DNA of 64,000 bases from Corinectria fuckeliana (Eukaryota; Ascomycota; Sordariomycetes; Hypocreales; Nectriaceae), in contig WPDH01000221.1 in NCBI GenBank assembly GCA_019137255.1, positions 186,001 to 250,000 of the forward strand, written 5' to 3'. Under the pieces are notes generated by a model. The model worked only from the letters and a program-made list of their open reading frames with translations. It was not told the DNA's origin and searched no databases. Made by a program: the position numbers and the translations under genes. Below are positions 1 through 12,192 of the stretch, one piece after another; positions within the stretch are counted from its first letter, which is position 1; each line of letters begins with the position of its first letter.

Positions 1-1
1 T

Positions 2-1857
2 GTCCCGTACCTTATCGTCGTCAAGGTCGGTAAGGAGTCTGAGCAGTCCAAGTCGAAGCCGGGCAACCGTGGAAAGCGGGACTCCCAGATTCTCCTCATG
101 AGCTTCCTCAACCGCGTCCACCACCGTTCTCCCATGAGCCCGTTAGAGCTTGAGATGTTCCATCAAATCAACAATATTATTGGCGTGGATCCAGAGCTGT
201 ATGAGTATCTTCTCATGGTCGATGCTGATACATGCGTCAATGAAGAAGCCCTGAACCGGCTGGTTGCTGCTTGTACTCACAACGCCAAGATTGCCGGTAT
301 CTGTGGTGAGACGAGTCTGGAAAATGACGAGAAGACTTGGTGGACTATGATCCAGGTTTACGAGTACTTCATCTCTCATCATTTGGCTAAAGCTTTCGAG
401 TCTCTCTTTGGCAGCGTCACTTGTTTGCCTGGATGGTACGTAATAAGAGTAATTCCCAACCTACGCAATAATACTAACCATGGCACAGTTTCACTATGTA
501 CCGACTGAGAACCGCGGATAAGGGCAAACCGCTTATTGTCTCGGACGAGGTCATCAAGGAATACGCCGTGTGCGATGTGGACACACTACATAAGAAGAAT
601 CTTCTCGCGCTTGGTGAAGATCGTTACCTGACCACTCTCATGACGAAACACTTCCCCACCATGTCATACAAGTTCATCCCTGATGCTCAGTGTAAGACGG
701 CTGCACCCGAGTCTTGGAGCGTTTTGTTGTCTCAGCGTCGCCGATGGATCAACTCGACAATTCACAACCTCGTGGAACTGATGCGACTAAAGGAGATGTG
801 TGGCTTCTGCTGTTTCAGTATGCGCTTCGTCGTCCTGCTGGATCTCTGCGGTACCATCATTCTCCCTGCCACCTGCGCCTATTTGGGCTATCTCATTTAC
901 CGAGTCGCGACACATTCTGGCCAATTTCCTCTCATTTCCATCATCATGATTGCATCAGTCTATGGTCTTCAGGCGCTCATCTTCATTCTCAAGAGACAGT
1001 GGCAACACATTGGATGGATGATCATTTACATCCTCGCGTACCCTATCTACTCGTTCATCCTTCCCATCTACTCTTTCTGGAACCAGGACAACTTCTCGTG
1101 GGGCAACACCCGTATTGTCATCGGCGAGAAGGGTGACAAGAAGATTGTTGCTGTCGAGGAGGAGGGCTTCGACCCTCGCTCCATTCCCTTGCAGCGCTGG
1201 GACGACTACGCCATGTCCAACAACCTCCCCGGCCGCCGTGGTGGACACCAGGAGAAGCACGACTACTCTTTCGGCGACCAGTACGAGATGGACGAGATCA
1301 AGTCAGTTTACTCGGCTGGTCCTCAGGGGTCTGTCCTGACTGGCATGCAAGGCCGCAACAACTATCTGCCACCGCACTCCCCTGCTGGCATGAACACACG
1401 TAACTCTACCATGCATGGCTACCAGGAGTCTCCCATGGCAAACCGCCAATCGATGATGTCCATGGGCACAGGCGTCCATGATATGCGTAGTGGCTCTCCA
1501 TACCAGGACTTCCCTGGTCAGCGGCCCAGCGTGAACAACCTGCGCGGCCAGGCGAGTCTGTCTCCTGGTATGGGAGGTGCCAGTCGGTCAGGCACCGCCT
1601 TGGGCTTCTCGGGCGGCTCTCGATCTCCCGATCCCATGCGGTCGACATCCTCGTTCGACTTCCAGCATGGTCACAGTGGACCCAACGACATGGCCATCGT
1701 TGAGTCCATCCGCTCCGTCCTCGGCGAGGTTGATCTTGACACGGTCACGAAGAAGCAGGTCCGCGCCCTGGTCGAGCAGCGCCTCCAGACAGAGCTCGTC
1801 GGCGAGCGCCGTACATTTATGGATCGCCAGATCGATCACGAGTTGGAGAACATGTAA
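2..1857 (+). CDS. Class IV chitin synthase, C-terminal 600 residues (partial)
   Basis: This is the 3' part of a membrane chitin synthase that polymerises UDP-GlcNAc into cell-wall chitin; the 5' end lies outside the window. The exons are 2-435 and 489-1857, and the intron (GTACGT...CACAG) restores the SVTCLPGCF motif. Visible catalytic landmarks are VDADT (near 222), SVTCLPG, LGEDRYLT and QRRRW. They are followed by a cluster of membrane segments (about 800-1100), a Ser/Gly/Met-rich linker and a C-terminal DEK-like helical domain starting near base 1690. The sequence NQDNFSWGNTR and the Arg-rich linker after it fit class IV better than the myosin-linked class V/VII enzymes, but I judged class from memory of family motifs. 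The gene is convergent with the kinase gene that follows. The reading frame is intact to the TAA. Confidence 0.88.
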
Positions 1858-2467
1858 TGCACAGGAGATAAGGATGTGGAACAGTGTGGATAGAACAGTG
1901 TGGAAGACGGGGAGAGGTGCTTTTTCCCCAATCTCAGTACATACCTATTCGGTGTTGATACTGGGTTGTGGGTGTCCAAAATGAAAGTTCAGGAATTTGT
2001 TCTCGGCGTTTGTGTTCGGGGAAGGGAGTCATTCGTTGGATGTTTATTCAAATATACTAAAGAGATCAAAGTGGTCTAATGGCACCGGGCTGGACTGGGC
2101 TGGACTGGTTGGGTTACGCCGCATCGCTTGGCCTGATCAGAGAGGATCTTTCTTATTATTATTAATACGTTTGGTTTAATTGCTCGTCTCTTGCGCTGGT
2201 TGTGCATTCATTCACGATGATCCAGCAAAATTGGTTATGGTGGTAGTGGCAGTGCATATAAGTCCGAGTTATGGCATTGTACGCTGTCTGATTCCGAGGT
2301 GCAATTATCTTGAATCCATTAGCCAACTCTTGGCTTGATCGTTACCGTCTTAGACCTGTTTCATGTTCTCCTCTACTTGTAACCACCATTATATCTCCCT
2401 CCCTTGTCTTATGTCTTGTGAACTTATAACTCTTGGGAGTAGGTGGGATGTCCAGCGCCAACAAGTC
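1858..2467. other. Convergent spacer, chitin synthase / mitochondrial kinase
   Basis: This 610-base spacer holds the 3' UTRs of two convergent genes. It is moderately AT-rich. I see no coding potential, RNA gene or repeat in it. Confidence 0.6.
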
Positions 2468-4019
2468 TTAGTTATCAATCATACCAACGCCCTTGAGGCG
2501 GAGATAGACATCTGTGCCCCAGCCGTACAAGCTCTGGACAGCAATGCCGCCCCCAAAATACTCCGCGTAGGCCCGGCTCAGGGGCAAGCCGTAGCCGAGG
2601 CCGGCGATGGAACTGCCGCCGGTGCTAGCGGAGGCGATGGCGCCGAGACCGATATCACTACCGCTCCCAGAACCGGGAAAGTCGTCGGTGTTGTCGGAGA
2701 AGGTAGTGAAGGAGTAAGACCAGATGCTAGGGGCGACATCTGGGGGAATGCCGCCACCGCGGTCTCGAATGCGGATAGTGACGCCTGGGGCGTTGTCGTC
2801 CAGGGGCGCAATAGCTTCGCGGTGGTCGTCTTCTGAGGGCCGGACGACGGCAGAAGGCGGCTGGTGACGAAGGGGAGGCTCTGGGGCTATGGTGACGATG
2901 ACGGGCTCGCGGGACTTGCTCTCAACGGTGGCGCGGAAGGCGTTCTTGAGGAGCTCTGTGACGATGTACTCGAGGTGCATGGGAACGAAGGCGAAGGTAG
3001 TGTCGGGCTCGCCGTCGATGAGAAGCTGGGGGCGAACACCGTAGCGCAGCTCACAGATATCGGCGACGAAGCCGGCGCACGACTCAATAATGTCGGCGGG
3101 CTTGAGAACGGTGTCGATGACGCCGATGTAAGAGGGGTGCTCCGGGCAGGGCGTGGGACTGGCGGGCGGGTCAAAATGCGGCTGGCTGCTAAAGTGCAGG
3201 GCAATGTGCTGCTCGGCGATGAGGCGGGTGCCGATGCGGGCGCGGAGATGCTGGTCGAGAAAACGGGTGACCTCTACGGGGGAGATGTAGCGGCGGCACT
3301 CGAGGAAGCCCTTGGCGAGGATGGGGATGGTGTCGGTGTGCGTCTGGACGAGCTCGGCGAGGACGTTTGTGAAGCGGACCTCGTCGTCGAGGGAGGAGAT
3401 GGGGCGGCCGTCGCGGGAGGCGTGTAGGTAAGGGAGAAGGATGGATAGCGAATGGATGTAGTTGTTGTAGATGCGCGAGATGTTTGGGTTCGTGACGACG
3501 ATGTAGGGCAGGTTGCGCAGGGCCTGGATGCGGTGGGCGAGGCGGACGGGGAGGAGCGAGAGGGCGAAGTTTGCCGAGGTGAGGAGGGAGCCGGAGGATA
3601 GGGGAGGACGGCCATGTCTGTGGAATTGCAGATCGTCAGTGTCAAGGTACCATAATCACCATCGTCATCATCATCGTCATCATCATCGTGAGTCTCTCTC
3701 TCTCTGTGTCAACATACCTGACGAGGTCGGTAAGACTAAGCGGGTGTTGATGCTGCCGGGCCAGCGCCGCAATCTCGGCGTCTGATACTTTGTGAGTATG
3801 TACACAGCGACGCTGCGAGGGACCATTGGAGCCGAGAGGCCATCTTGAGGTCCAGTCCGCGCGCCGTAAGCTGCGTGTTGTGCTGTGACGTCGAAGAACC
3901 TGGGACTGAGGTTGGGAGAAGGCGACAGGGAGGAGCACGCGAGGGAGAGCTACAGCAGCAGAGGCAGCGGCGCTCCCCGGCAGGCAGCGCCTCATTGACC
4001 TGGCAGATGAGCCATTCAT
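2468..4019 (-). CDS. Mitochondrial 2-oxoacid dehydrogenase kinase (BCKDK/PDK family)
   Basis: This GHKL-type protein kinase is predicted to inactivate the branched-chain 2-oxoacid or pyruvate dehydrogenase complex by phosphorylating its E1 subunit in the mitochondrial matrix. The exons are 4019-3718 and 3617-2468, giving 483 residues. The N-terminus is Arg/Ser/Ala-rich without acidic residues, as expected of a mitochondrial presequence. The allosteric helical domain starts in exon 1 (LSLTDLVR) and continues after the intron with HGRPPLS. The ATP-binding domain shows an N-box (TELLKNAFRATVE, about 322-334), a G1 box RDRGGGIP (about 385) and a glycine lid GLGYGLP (about 440). A Gly/Ser/Ala-rich insert sits between G1 and the lid. 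An in-frame upstream ATG-less extension exists, but 4019 is the first ATG that gives a presequence. I cannot tell the BCKDH kinase from the two PDK paralogs by eye. Confidence 0.85.
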
Positions 4020-4551
4020 TGCCGCCGTTTCATTTGAGCATTCTGGCTGCTTGGGCTTCAGTTGTTGCGAAGGAAAGCGATGGCGTGGCTGAGGTTGAAA
4101 AGAAATCAGCGTCGTGGAGATGCCATGCTCGGATAGATGGGTGACTCCCGTATCCCCCGGGAAGCTTGGACCCGGCACCCGACGGCAGCGGCAACGGAGA
4201 GCTGGCGGGGGGGTTATCTCGGCCGTTAGCGCGCTTTATGGCGGCTTATCGCGGGGCAAGACAGAGGGCAATTACAGGGGCTTACAGGGACTACAGGGGG
4301 GGCGCGGGGGATGATCCTTTAGGCTCTACTACGTCACCGGCCCGGTCAAGGGATCGAGGGGCAAGACAAGAGTGAGTGCAAAAGATGCAGATAGATTGTG
4401 GAATCTAAGAACAGCTTGTACCGTATATAATCTCGTCTAGAGAACACAACGAGGGCAGCAGGCAGCTCAGCTCCTCAATGTCTACGCATAGCCAACGTTC
4501 CTTAATTAGCCATCCTGACGCCTTTCCCTTTCTTCCCAGCGCTGTCGTCAC
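4020..4551. other. Spacer between kinase 5' end and I9 inhibitor 3' end
   Basis: The stretch holds the upstream region of the kinase gene and the 3' flank of the inhibitor gene. It has G-rich runs near 4200-4310. I see no gene in it. Confidence 0.5.
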
Positions 4552-4980
4552 CTACTGCGTCTTGACTTCCTGGTCAGCCTCGACAAGCTTGATGTGCTCG
4601 TTTGCCTCCAGGGTGGTGACGGCGTCCTTGTCAAACGCGACCCTGCTCACGTAGCATTAGCGAGAGGTATAGACTTGTGGAGTGAAGAGGAGGGGGCCGT
4701 ACGAGAAGCCCTTGATCAAGGTGTACTCGTGCTCGATCTTGCCGCCCTGATCGACGGCATGCTGCTTGGCACTGTGGCAAGTTGTCAGTTTCCATCATGG
4801 CTTATTCGTCTTGTATCTCGTTTGCATTCGAGGGGTTGGTTGGGAGAGCCTTACGCCTGGATCTGCTCGGGGGTGGCGTCCTCCTTGCACGAAACCTGTG
4901 AGGGGTAGAAGATATCAGCGACAATCCGGCTCCGCAAGCGACAAGGGGGATGGGTTATTACTCACGATATAGGTAGGCAT
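4552..4980 (-). CDS. Proteinase inhibitor I9 family protein (Pbi2-like), 71 aa in four exons
   Basis: The predicted exons are 4980-4966, 4895-4855, 4771-4703 and 4642-4552. They join in frame to a 71-residue protein beginning MPTYIVSCKEDATPEQ and ending VEADQEVKTQ. This matches the inhibitor I9 fold (propeptide-like), as in yeast Pbi2, the cytosolic/vacuolar inhibitor of the subtilisin-type proteinase B, which also takes part in vacuole fusion with thioredoxin. Conserved features are the strand-forming YIVSCK start, the GG turn before KIEHEY, the IKGFSVAF core and the TLEANEHIKLVE tail. The length is normal for the family. Each intron is 59-83 bases with canonical ends. No single reading frame covers more than part of it, so a gene finder could miss it. 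It has no signal peptide. Confidence 0.88.
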
Positions 4981-7900
4981 GCTTGCTTATTTCTGGAGGG
5001 ATTTTTTTTGGGTTTGTTGTAGATGGCAATATTGTTGGAAGGTGTGTCGTTGCAAGTGGTAGCTTTTGGAGGGGAGTGATGATGGATGATGGACGATGGA
5101 TGATGAAACTTCCGCTCTTGCGACTGCGGATGGGTTCCAGTTATATGGAAGAGCGTGACACGCCGGAGCCTGAGCTGTATCATCACACTCAAGGCTACCG
5201 TTACGTTGCACACCCACTCTACGCTTACAAGCCCATCCCTCTTGCCAACCAGTCCCGTCCCTATCGCTCCAGTTGCCTGTTTGGGCTGCGCCGGGACTGC
5301 CCGCTCAACTGCTATAGGGTAAACTCCCCTCGTGGGGCGGCGGCTTGCGAGAACACCTATGACGCAATCTTCCAGCCGGCAACGAACCAAGTTTCTGGAG
5401 ATGCCCGAGTTCTTGGATGCAATGACGTGAGCGAGGGGGTTGGTGTTGGGCTTTGTGTGGCTTCATCTGGCACAATTTGGTAGTTTGCCGGTCTTCGTAG
5501 CAGAGATCATGGCGATTTGTCACCGAGGGAAACGAACAAGAAGATAGGCGGCACTGTCGACCACACGTGCATACCGCGGTCCTATATCTTGGCAGCCATG
5601 TCATCATGAGTGATCACCCAGCCCCTCGTTTGGCTACTGCGTGCTTGAAATGGCCCCGCACGGAATGCCACTTGGGCGCCGGTCTCCCGGAGCTGCGCGG
5701 GGTCGGAGGTGTCCCTTGGGCCCACATCGCCGGTGCAGTGCCCTCCAGCTCCGCAACTCACGGTCCCGGGCTGGGAGCGCCGCACAGTGTGCATACCAGA
5801 GGAGGACTCGGCTCCGCGGCTATTACTACCTAGGTAGTCGAGCGTCTAGAATAGTCCGCGCCTGGCGAGAATCGGAGGGTGGACACCTTCAAGGCTTGAT
5901 CATCTGACTCCTGCAATTCAAGCATGTCCATGACCAAATCGCTTTGTAAAGATGCCTTTTGGTTCGGTGCACATCCCTGATCCCCAGTCTACTAACTCAC
6001 AGCTCAGCTGAAGATGTTGCGTTGCCCAGGCGATGTTGGTTGGATCTCCTACCGTGGAGTAAGCTTGCCTTCCGACGGATATCACCTACTCACCTCTCAG
6101 TGTCATTTCAGAGTGGACTGGTAGTTGAGTGTGTTCTATTTAACATAACCATTGGTAGTGACGCTAAATAACATTTGGCTGTCTGTCTCGTAGAGGCAAA
6201 CATTATCTACTAGATGGTCATTCTGGTCGAATTCAACCCCAAATTCAACACTATCAATCACTGCTGGACAACGGACCTCCCAAATCTCGCTTGAGGTTTG
6301 ATATCTAAGCTTTAACCTGTGTCGCCATCATACTATGTAACATGGAAAGTAGTAATCACGTCAAACTAGGACAGTTTCGCGAGAACTCGTAGGCTACTTC
6401 CCCTGGGTTGGTATGGGGTAGGTACCTATGTACCTTTGAGATTGTACTGTACTAACCCCCACTACAAATTAAAGCTTCGGCCACCTGTCATTTGTCAGCC
6501 TAGCCATAAGTAGCTTAGTCTCCGATGCTGCAGACAAGCTCAGCTGCATGTCAGTATCTAGCTCTAAGTAGTTTAGACTCCGGAGACGAGATGGTTGCTC
6601 AAATCCTCAGCCGACTCAACGGATTTCGACTAGAATTGAGGGCGTGCGCTAAATTGGAGGGTAATGAATGACGTTGGGAGTTTAGTAGTTATCGCCTGTA
6701 GCGACTCGCATTAAGGTTATCATATCACACAACCAATTGGCGCCTTCGCTGATTGATGACTCCTGAGGTTGGGTCCCTGGACCTGTCTGTCCCTTTTTGT
6801 TCCCATCACCGTGTCCCACGATGCGATGCCGAGATGTAGGAGGGGCAGGAGAGAGCCAACATCTCAAGGATGGCAAGGACGGTGGAAATAGGTCCGTACA
6901 GGCCCCCTTATCTCCGGAATGCAAACCAGCAGCGAGATGCTGTGCATCTTTAGTTGACACGGCAAGGTTGGTACTCGGTACATACTAATGTGCTGCACGG
7001 GAGGCCCGGGAGCGCATTGTTTTCGAGGCATGTACGAAGTAGAGACAGTTGCACACCCACACGCAACTGCTGTCGCGCACTACCGAGTATCCGTATGCAC
7101 AGTCGAATTCGGAAAGCAGGGACCATGGGGATCCAATCGCTCGCAGACATTGGCATCGAATTTTTTTGAGGGGGAATTTCTTTTTGGCGAGTGACCAACC
7201 ACGAATCCGGATTCGTATTCGTATCCGGGTGGGGGACAGAGGTTCATCCATGCATCATGGCTTCATGCATCATGAATCAATCCCAACGCAGAACACATCA
7301 ATTAGTCATCTGAAGAGCGGTCAATGTCAATTGGCTGTGGGGAAAGCGAATTGCGAACTGGCTTGGCCAATAGCTTTACTGAACTGAGCACCGAGGGGGC
7401 CGAAGACAAAACACCATCGCGCGAGCAATCCATCAGTGCGGCAGCGGCAGCAGACCCGTTGGGGGGGTGGGGGGGTGAATGGTTCACCAACTGACCCATT
7501 CCTTTCACTCGATAGGGAGATGTTGTGCCAACCACCACGAGGCTTGCCCTAGGACCGTGCCTGATATGCCTTTTTGGGTTTCAAGGTGTGTTCTGGCAGT
7601 TCTGTACGAAGTACATACTATAAATCCAGAATGCACGCCGCATGGCACTTGGACTGATATAGTTAGTGCTCAGCGCCGCCCTTGGTGACAGCCTGACTTC
7701 GCTGCTTGACGCTTTACCATCATTACAAAGGCTTGCTTGGGTGCAGCTTTGAGCCTCCGCATATCTACTGCAGCTACCATGTGCGTGGGCTTTCTTGGAC
7801 TGCGCCGATATAGATCTCGCCTGTCGAGAAGCTGGCCTTGGAGATTAGGTGTACGAACAAATAGTCTAGGGCCAAGTCTGAGATGCAGGAGCCAGTGCCG

Positions 7901-9265
7901 TGGCACGGGACCGGAACGGCTTATTTCCTCGTCGACGTTCCACACATATCCACGACCGACTCTATACGATACGCGTGTCTTTCTTCAGCGTCAGGCCATG
8001 GGGACCGGAAACAGTCGCAGTACTTTGACATTCGTGAGAGAGCCTCCCTGCTCTCATCTTGCATGATACGCCGAAAACGCATGCGCGGTGCCTGGGCAAC
8101 TCCGGCGCACTCCGGAAGTACCATGTATGTACCGTTCGTAGGGCTGCGCTGCTGGGATATCATCAAACTGCGCATTTGGGTTCACAGTCGACGACACAAA
8201 GGCCAGAGTAAGTTATCAAGCTGTCGGAACCATAGGTCGGACACCACCGCTCGTCATGGCCTTTTTCTCGAGTACCGCACGTCATGAGATGAACAAATCC
8301 ACGAGGGAGACGGCAGGTTGTGATCAATGGATGGTTGATAATAGTACAGACGCCTTAGTTAACTTGCCTGGTCAGGATGGATCCGGACGGGGGGGATCTG
8401 TAAGAGGAAGCATAGACCAGGCGCCAGTAGTAAGGCAGGCTTCGCGTTAGCCATGAGGAAACGTACGACGTACGAGAGAATCCCAGGAGAAGGGTCACTT
8501 GCTCTTTGGGCATGGCTGAGAAAATGGCAGTGGTAGACGTGTGTTGTGGGTGTGTTGTGGGTGAACAAGGGTAATAAGGGAATAAGGGCCTCAGCGCGCC
8601 CGGTCTGGTCGTTTTAAAGCGGCGGACAATGACGATGAATCTTGGTATGATGCAAGGATGCAAGGTGCGAGATACAGAATGCGAAAGCAGAGGAGATGCG
8701 ACAGAGGGCGAACGCAGACGATGAAGGAGATGGAGAGTGTGATCGACTTGCCGACTAACTGATTGTCCAAGCTAATTGAGCTGATTTGATTTGGGTTGGT
8801 CGATTGGCGAGTTGAGTCGCGACCGAAGCTTGCTGACCGCGGCTGCCGCATGGTTCTGCCCTATCGTTCTCGTAGCCTATCAACTGTGGCTTCTTTTCTG
8901 GGCGCCGCAGACGGGAGTGGTCTGTTTTCTCAGGCCCCGGAGCTCAGCGCAGCCGGCCGCAACGTGTGCTGTGCTGCATCTGTGCCACACAAACGAACGG
9001 CGCAGAGAGTACTATGTAACTGAACCATGCGGCCCTACTTAGCCTAGGTACTCCTGGTCTCTGGCTAAGTACAGTACTGTCCAACTAGAGGTTAACCGTG
9101 CGTCTTGCCCAACCAGATTGCAGCGCTAGACCATGAGGGGCAATCTCATGGATGGGTTCGGTTCTAGCGAGATAGTTAGATTGGCCCTGCGGGAAGGGGA
9201 AAAAAAGATCGAATTGAAATGAAGTCCCAGCAGAATTGGTTGTTTGTCGATTGTCGTCGTCTCCC
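4981..9265. other. Long gene-free region
   Basis: Open frames here are short, overlap in several frames and resemble no family I know. The stretch contains a 16-base perfect palindrome at 7201-7216, a duplicated 11-mer CATGCATCATG at 7249 and 7264, and scattered TACCTAGGTA-like motifs (5825, 6417, 9040). Promoter elements of the flanking genes are expected at its edges. A lineage-specific or non-coding RNA gene cannot be excluded by eye. Confidence 0.45.
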
Positions 9266-9267
9266 CA

Positions 9268-9333
9268 AAGGAAGAGGGAGAGAGGGAGAGAGGAGGAGGA
9301 GAGAGAGAGAGACAGAGAGAGAGAGGAGTCAGT
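9268..9333. repeat. GA-rich simple repeat
   Basis: A purine tract of GAGAG units with interspersed GGA, about 65 bases long, lies roughly 1 kb upstream of the ERG5 start. On the opposite strand it gives a spurious Ser/Leu-rich frame. It may be part of a GA/CT promoter element or a plain microsatellite. Confidence 0.75.
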
Positions 9334-9884
9334 CACTTACACTCGTGATTCATCTAATAACAACCAGCACACGCCCCTCAAACTGCTACCGTTGTCACCA
9401 TATTGAATTGGTGTTTTCTTCCGGTCTGTTCTTATTGTATGGCCTGTACTAACAACATAATTCCTGGACGTTTTCTTGTCACTGTCCATACGTACTTAGT
9501 TGTAAAGGTGTGTCCTCGCTCCCCACCACCAAGACCATCTGTGATCCACCATCTACAACAATCACACGCCCCCCCCCGGTCAGCCTCTGGAGAGGTGGAG
9601 AGTGGAGAGAGCGACAAAGAGCGAGAGAGCGGCGAGAGAGCCAGAACCCGGGAGAAGCGTACACAAGAGTCATTAATCCTAGAAGAAGGTGAGAAAAAGA
9701 CACGGAAAGACACCCGAAAGTGTTTCAAAGGAAGGAGACGGCGGCACAGAGAAGGAGTGGTTGGTATCCCAATTCCTTGTCTCCTCCACTTCCATCCTCT
9801 CTGTTTACTACAACCACCACCACCACTGAAAATCCCACCCTTGACTCGGTCTCCTAGACAAGTCCCCTCCCCGGAATCCCGGGC

Positions 9885-10150
9885 GCCTTTTTTTTTTTTG
9901 GTCCCATCCTCATCTACGCACTTTGTTGATCATACCCGGACCCTTCTTTTTAAGTACCTGAACGGTCCTGACCCTGCCGGCGCTTGCGGTGCTTTGCCCG
10001 GGCATTACTAACGCTTCCTCCCTCCGCCGCCGGACTCCTCAAACCTACTTACCTTTTCCTCTCCCACCCCCCTTCCCTTTCTCTCTCTCTCCCTTCCTCC
10101 CGTCTCCTCCCCTCCTCACCTTCGAAGGCTCCGTCCTCAAGTACACATTT
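9885..10150 (+). promoter_or_regulatory. Pyrimidine-rich putative core promoter and leader of ERG5
   Basis: A run of T (from about 9889) is followed by a dense CT-rich tract around 10060-10130, 200-250 bases before the predicted ATG at 10325. Highly expressed filamentous-fungal genes commonly start transcription just downstream of such tracts. The transcription start itself is not visible from sequence alone. Confidence 0.4.
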
Positions 10151-10324
10151 GGCCGACTGCTGTGTCCGTTCCGAGGTTCCTCTCGTGGTTCGACGCACAC
10201 GACCCGAGACTCAACGCCTTACAACTTCCTTTCGCGACACGCGACCCAACTCACCCTCGATCTGACTCACTTCCGCTCGGCGTAGATTCGGCCTGTCCGT
10301 CATCTCTCCCTCCCACCAGCCGCA

Positions 10325-12192
10325 ATGGACGCCCTCAACTCCACTTCCTCGGGCTTCACGTCCGTCCTAGCCAACGCCAGGTATCCCAGCGTCAGCATCC
10401 CTCCCCAGCTCGACTATGTCGTCGACGCCATCTCCAACGCCGGCGCCTGGACCATCGCCTTTACCGTGGTCGCCCTGTGCGTTGTGTATGATCAGTGTAC
10501 GTTTCTCGTCCTCCCTCTGTAATCCCCAACGAGCAGTCGCACTGACATCACGTCTTCCTTTCTCAGTCAGCTACATCATCAGAAAGGGCTCCATAGAGGG
10601 CCCTGCCTGGAAGCTGCCCTTCATCGGTCCCTTTCTCGAGTCTATGGACCCCAAGTTCGAGGAGTACCACAGCAAGTGGCTCAGCGGCCCTCTTAGCTGC
10701 GTCTCCGTCTTCCACAAGTGAGTCTTTCTCCCCCCTTGGCTATCTGGTCATAGTCCCACTGACATATTCGCAAAGGTTCGTCGTTATTGCCTCGACTCGC
10801 GATATGGCCCGCAAGGTCCTTAACTCGCCTTCGTACGTCAAGCCTTGCGTTGTCGATGTCGCATACAAGCTCCTCGGTCATGATAACTGGGTGTTCCTCG
10901 ACGGCAAGCCCCATGTCGACTTCCGAAAGGGCCTCAACAACCTCTTCACCCGCAAGGCCCTGCAGTCCTACTTGCCCGGTCAGGAGGAGGTGTACAATAC
11001 GTATTTTGATCGTTTCGTTAAGCTCACTAAGGAGAACGATGGCAAGCCCATTCCCTTCATGACCGAGTTCCGCGATGTCATGTGCGCCGTCTCTTGCCGT
11101 ACCTTCGTCGGCCACTACATCTCGGACGAGGCCGTCAAGAAGATCTCCGACGACTACTACCTCATCACTGCCGCTCTCGAGCTCGTCAACTTCCCCATCA
11201 TCATTCCCTATACCAAGACTTGGTATGGCAAGAAGGCCGCTGACATGGTTTTGGCCGAATTCACCAAGTGCGCTGCCAAGAGCAAGGTCCGTATGAACGC
11301 TGGCGGCGACGTTACCTGCATCATGGACGGCTGGGTCCAGCAGATGATTAAGTCTCAGGCTTGGCGCGAGGCCGAGGAGAAGGGCAACACCGAGGGCGTC
11401 GAGAAGCCCCAGCCCCTCCTCCGCATGTTCAACGATTACGAGATCTCTCAGACCATTTTCACCTTCCTCTTCGCATCCCAGGATGCCACCAGCAGCGCTG
11501 CCACTTGGTTGTTCCAGATCACTGCTCAGCGACCCGACGTGCTTGACCGTGTCCGAGAAGAAAACCTCAAAGCCCGCAATGGCGATCCCTATGGTGAGGT
11601 TAACATGGACCAACTTGAAGGAATGACATACACACGCGCCGTCGTACGCGAGCTGCTGCGATACCGACCTCCTGTCCTCATGGTCCCCTACCTGGTCAAG
11701 AAGGCGTTCCCCATTAGCGATACGTACACTGTGCCCAAGGGTGAGTTTCTAAGCGTCCTCGAGTGGGACTGAGATTGAGTACTGACGAACGACGCTTGAT
11801 AGGTTCCATGTTGATCCCCACGACCTACCTGGCGCTCCACGACCCCGATGTGTATGAGAACCCCGACTATTTCGACCCCGACCGATACTACATCGGTGAC
11901 GCCGAGGAGAAAGGCAAGAAGAACTATCTTGTGTTCGGCGTGGGACCCCATTACTGCCTCGGACAGACATATGCTCAGTTGAACCTGGCGTTGCTCATTG
12001 GAAAGGCATCATTGATGCTGGATTGGAAGCACCACGCGACGCCCCGCTCGGAAGAGATTAAGGTGTTTGCGACCATCTTCCCTATGGTGAGTTTCTACAT
12101 TCAATTTCTTTTTTATCCGGCATGGATGGAAAAAAACAGCTGACGAGTCATAGGACGACTGCCCTCTGACGATGGAGAGGAAGAAGTGGTAA
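10325..12192 (+). CDS. ERG5: Cytochrome P450 CYP61, sterol C-22 desaturase
   Basis: This is the ER-membrane P450 that introduces the C22-C23 double bond late in ergosterol synthesis. The predicted exons are 10325-10496, 10567-10717, 10776-11740, 11803-12086 and 12154-12192, giving 536 residues. An N-terminal membrane anchor lies around residues 35-55. The I-helix region carries FASQDATSSAATW, the K-helix has ExxR in RELLRYRPPVLMVPY (distinctive for CYP61), and the heme loop is FGVGPHYCLG with the thiolate Cys near 481. The last exon encodes only 12 residues plus the stop. All four introns are 58-70 bases with canonical ends. Length and intron layout fit fungal ERG5. A 306-residue antisense frame overlaps it and is judged spurious. 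Confidence 0.95.

Noticed and set aside
2864..3427. Plus-strand Gly/Asp-rich frame over the mitochondrial kinase
   Set aside because: It overlaps the conserved kinase exon antisense and has no recognisable domain.
9085..9336. Ser/Leu-rich minus-strand frame
   Set aside because: It is produced by the GA microsatellite.
10693..11613. 306-residue minus-strand frame opposite ERG5
   Set aside because: It mirrors the CYP61 exons; the conserved P450 motifs are on the plus strand.
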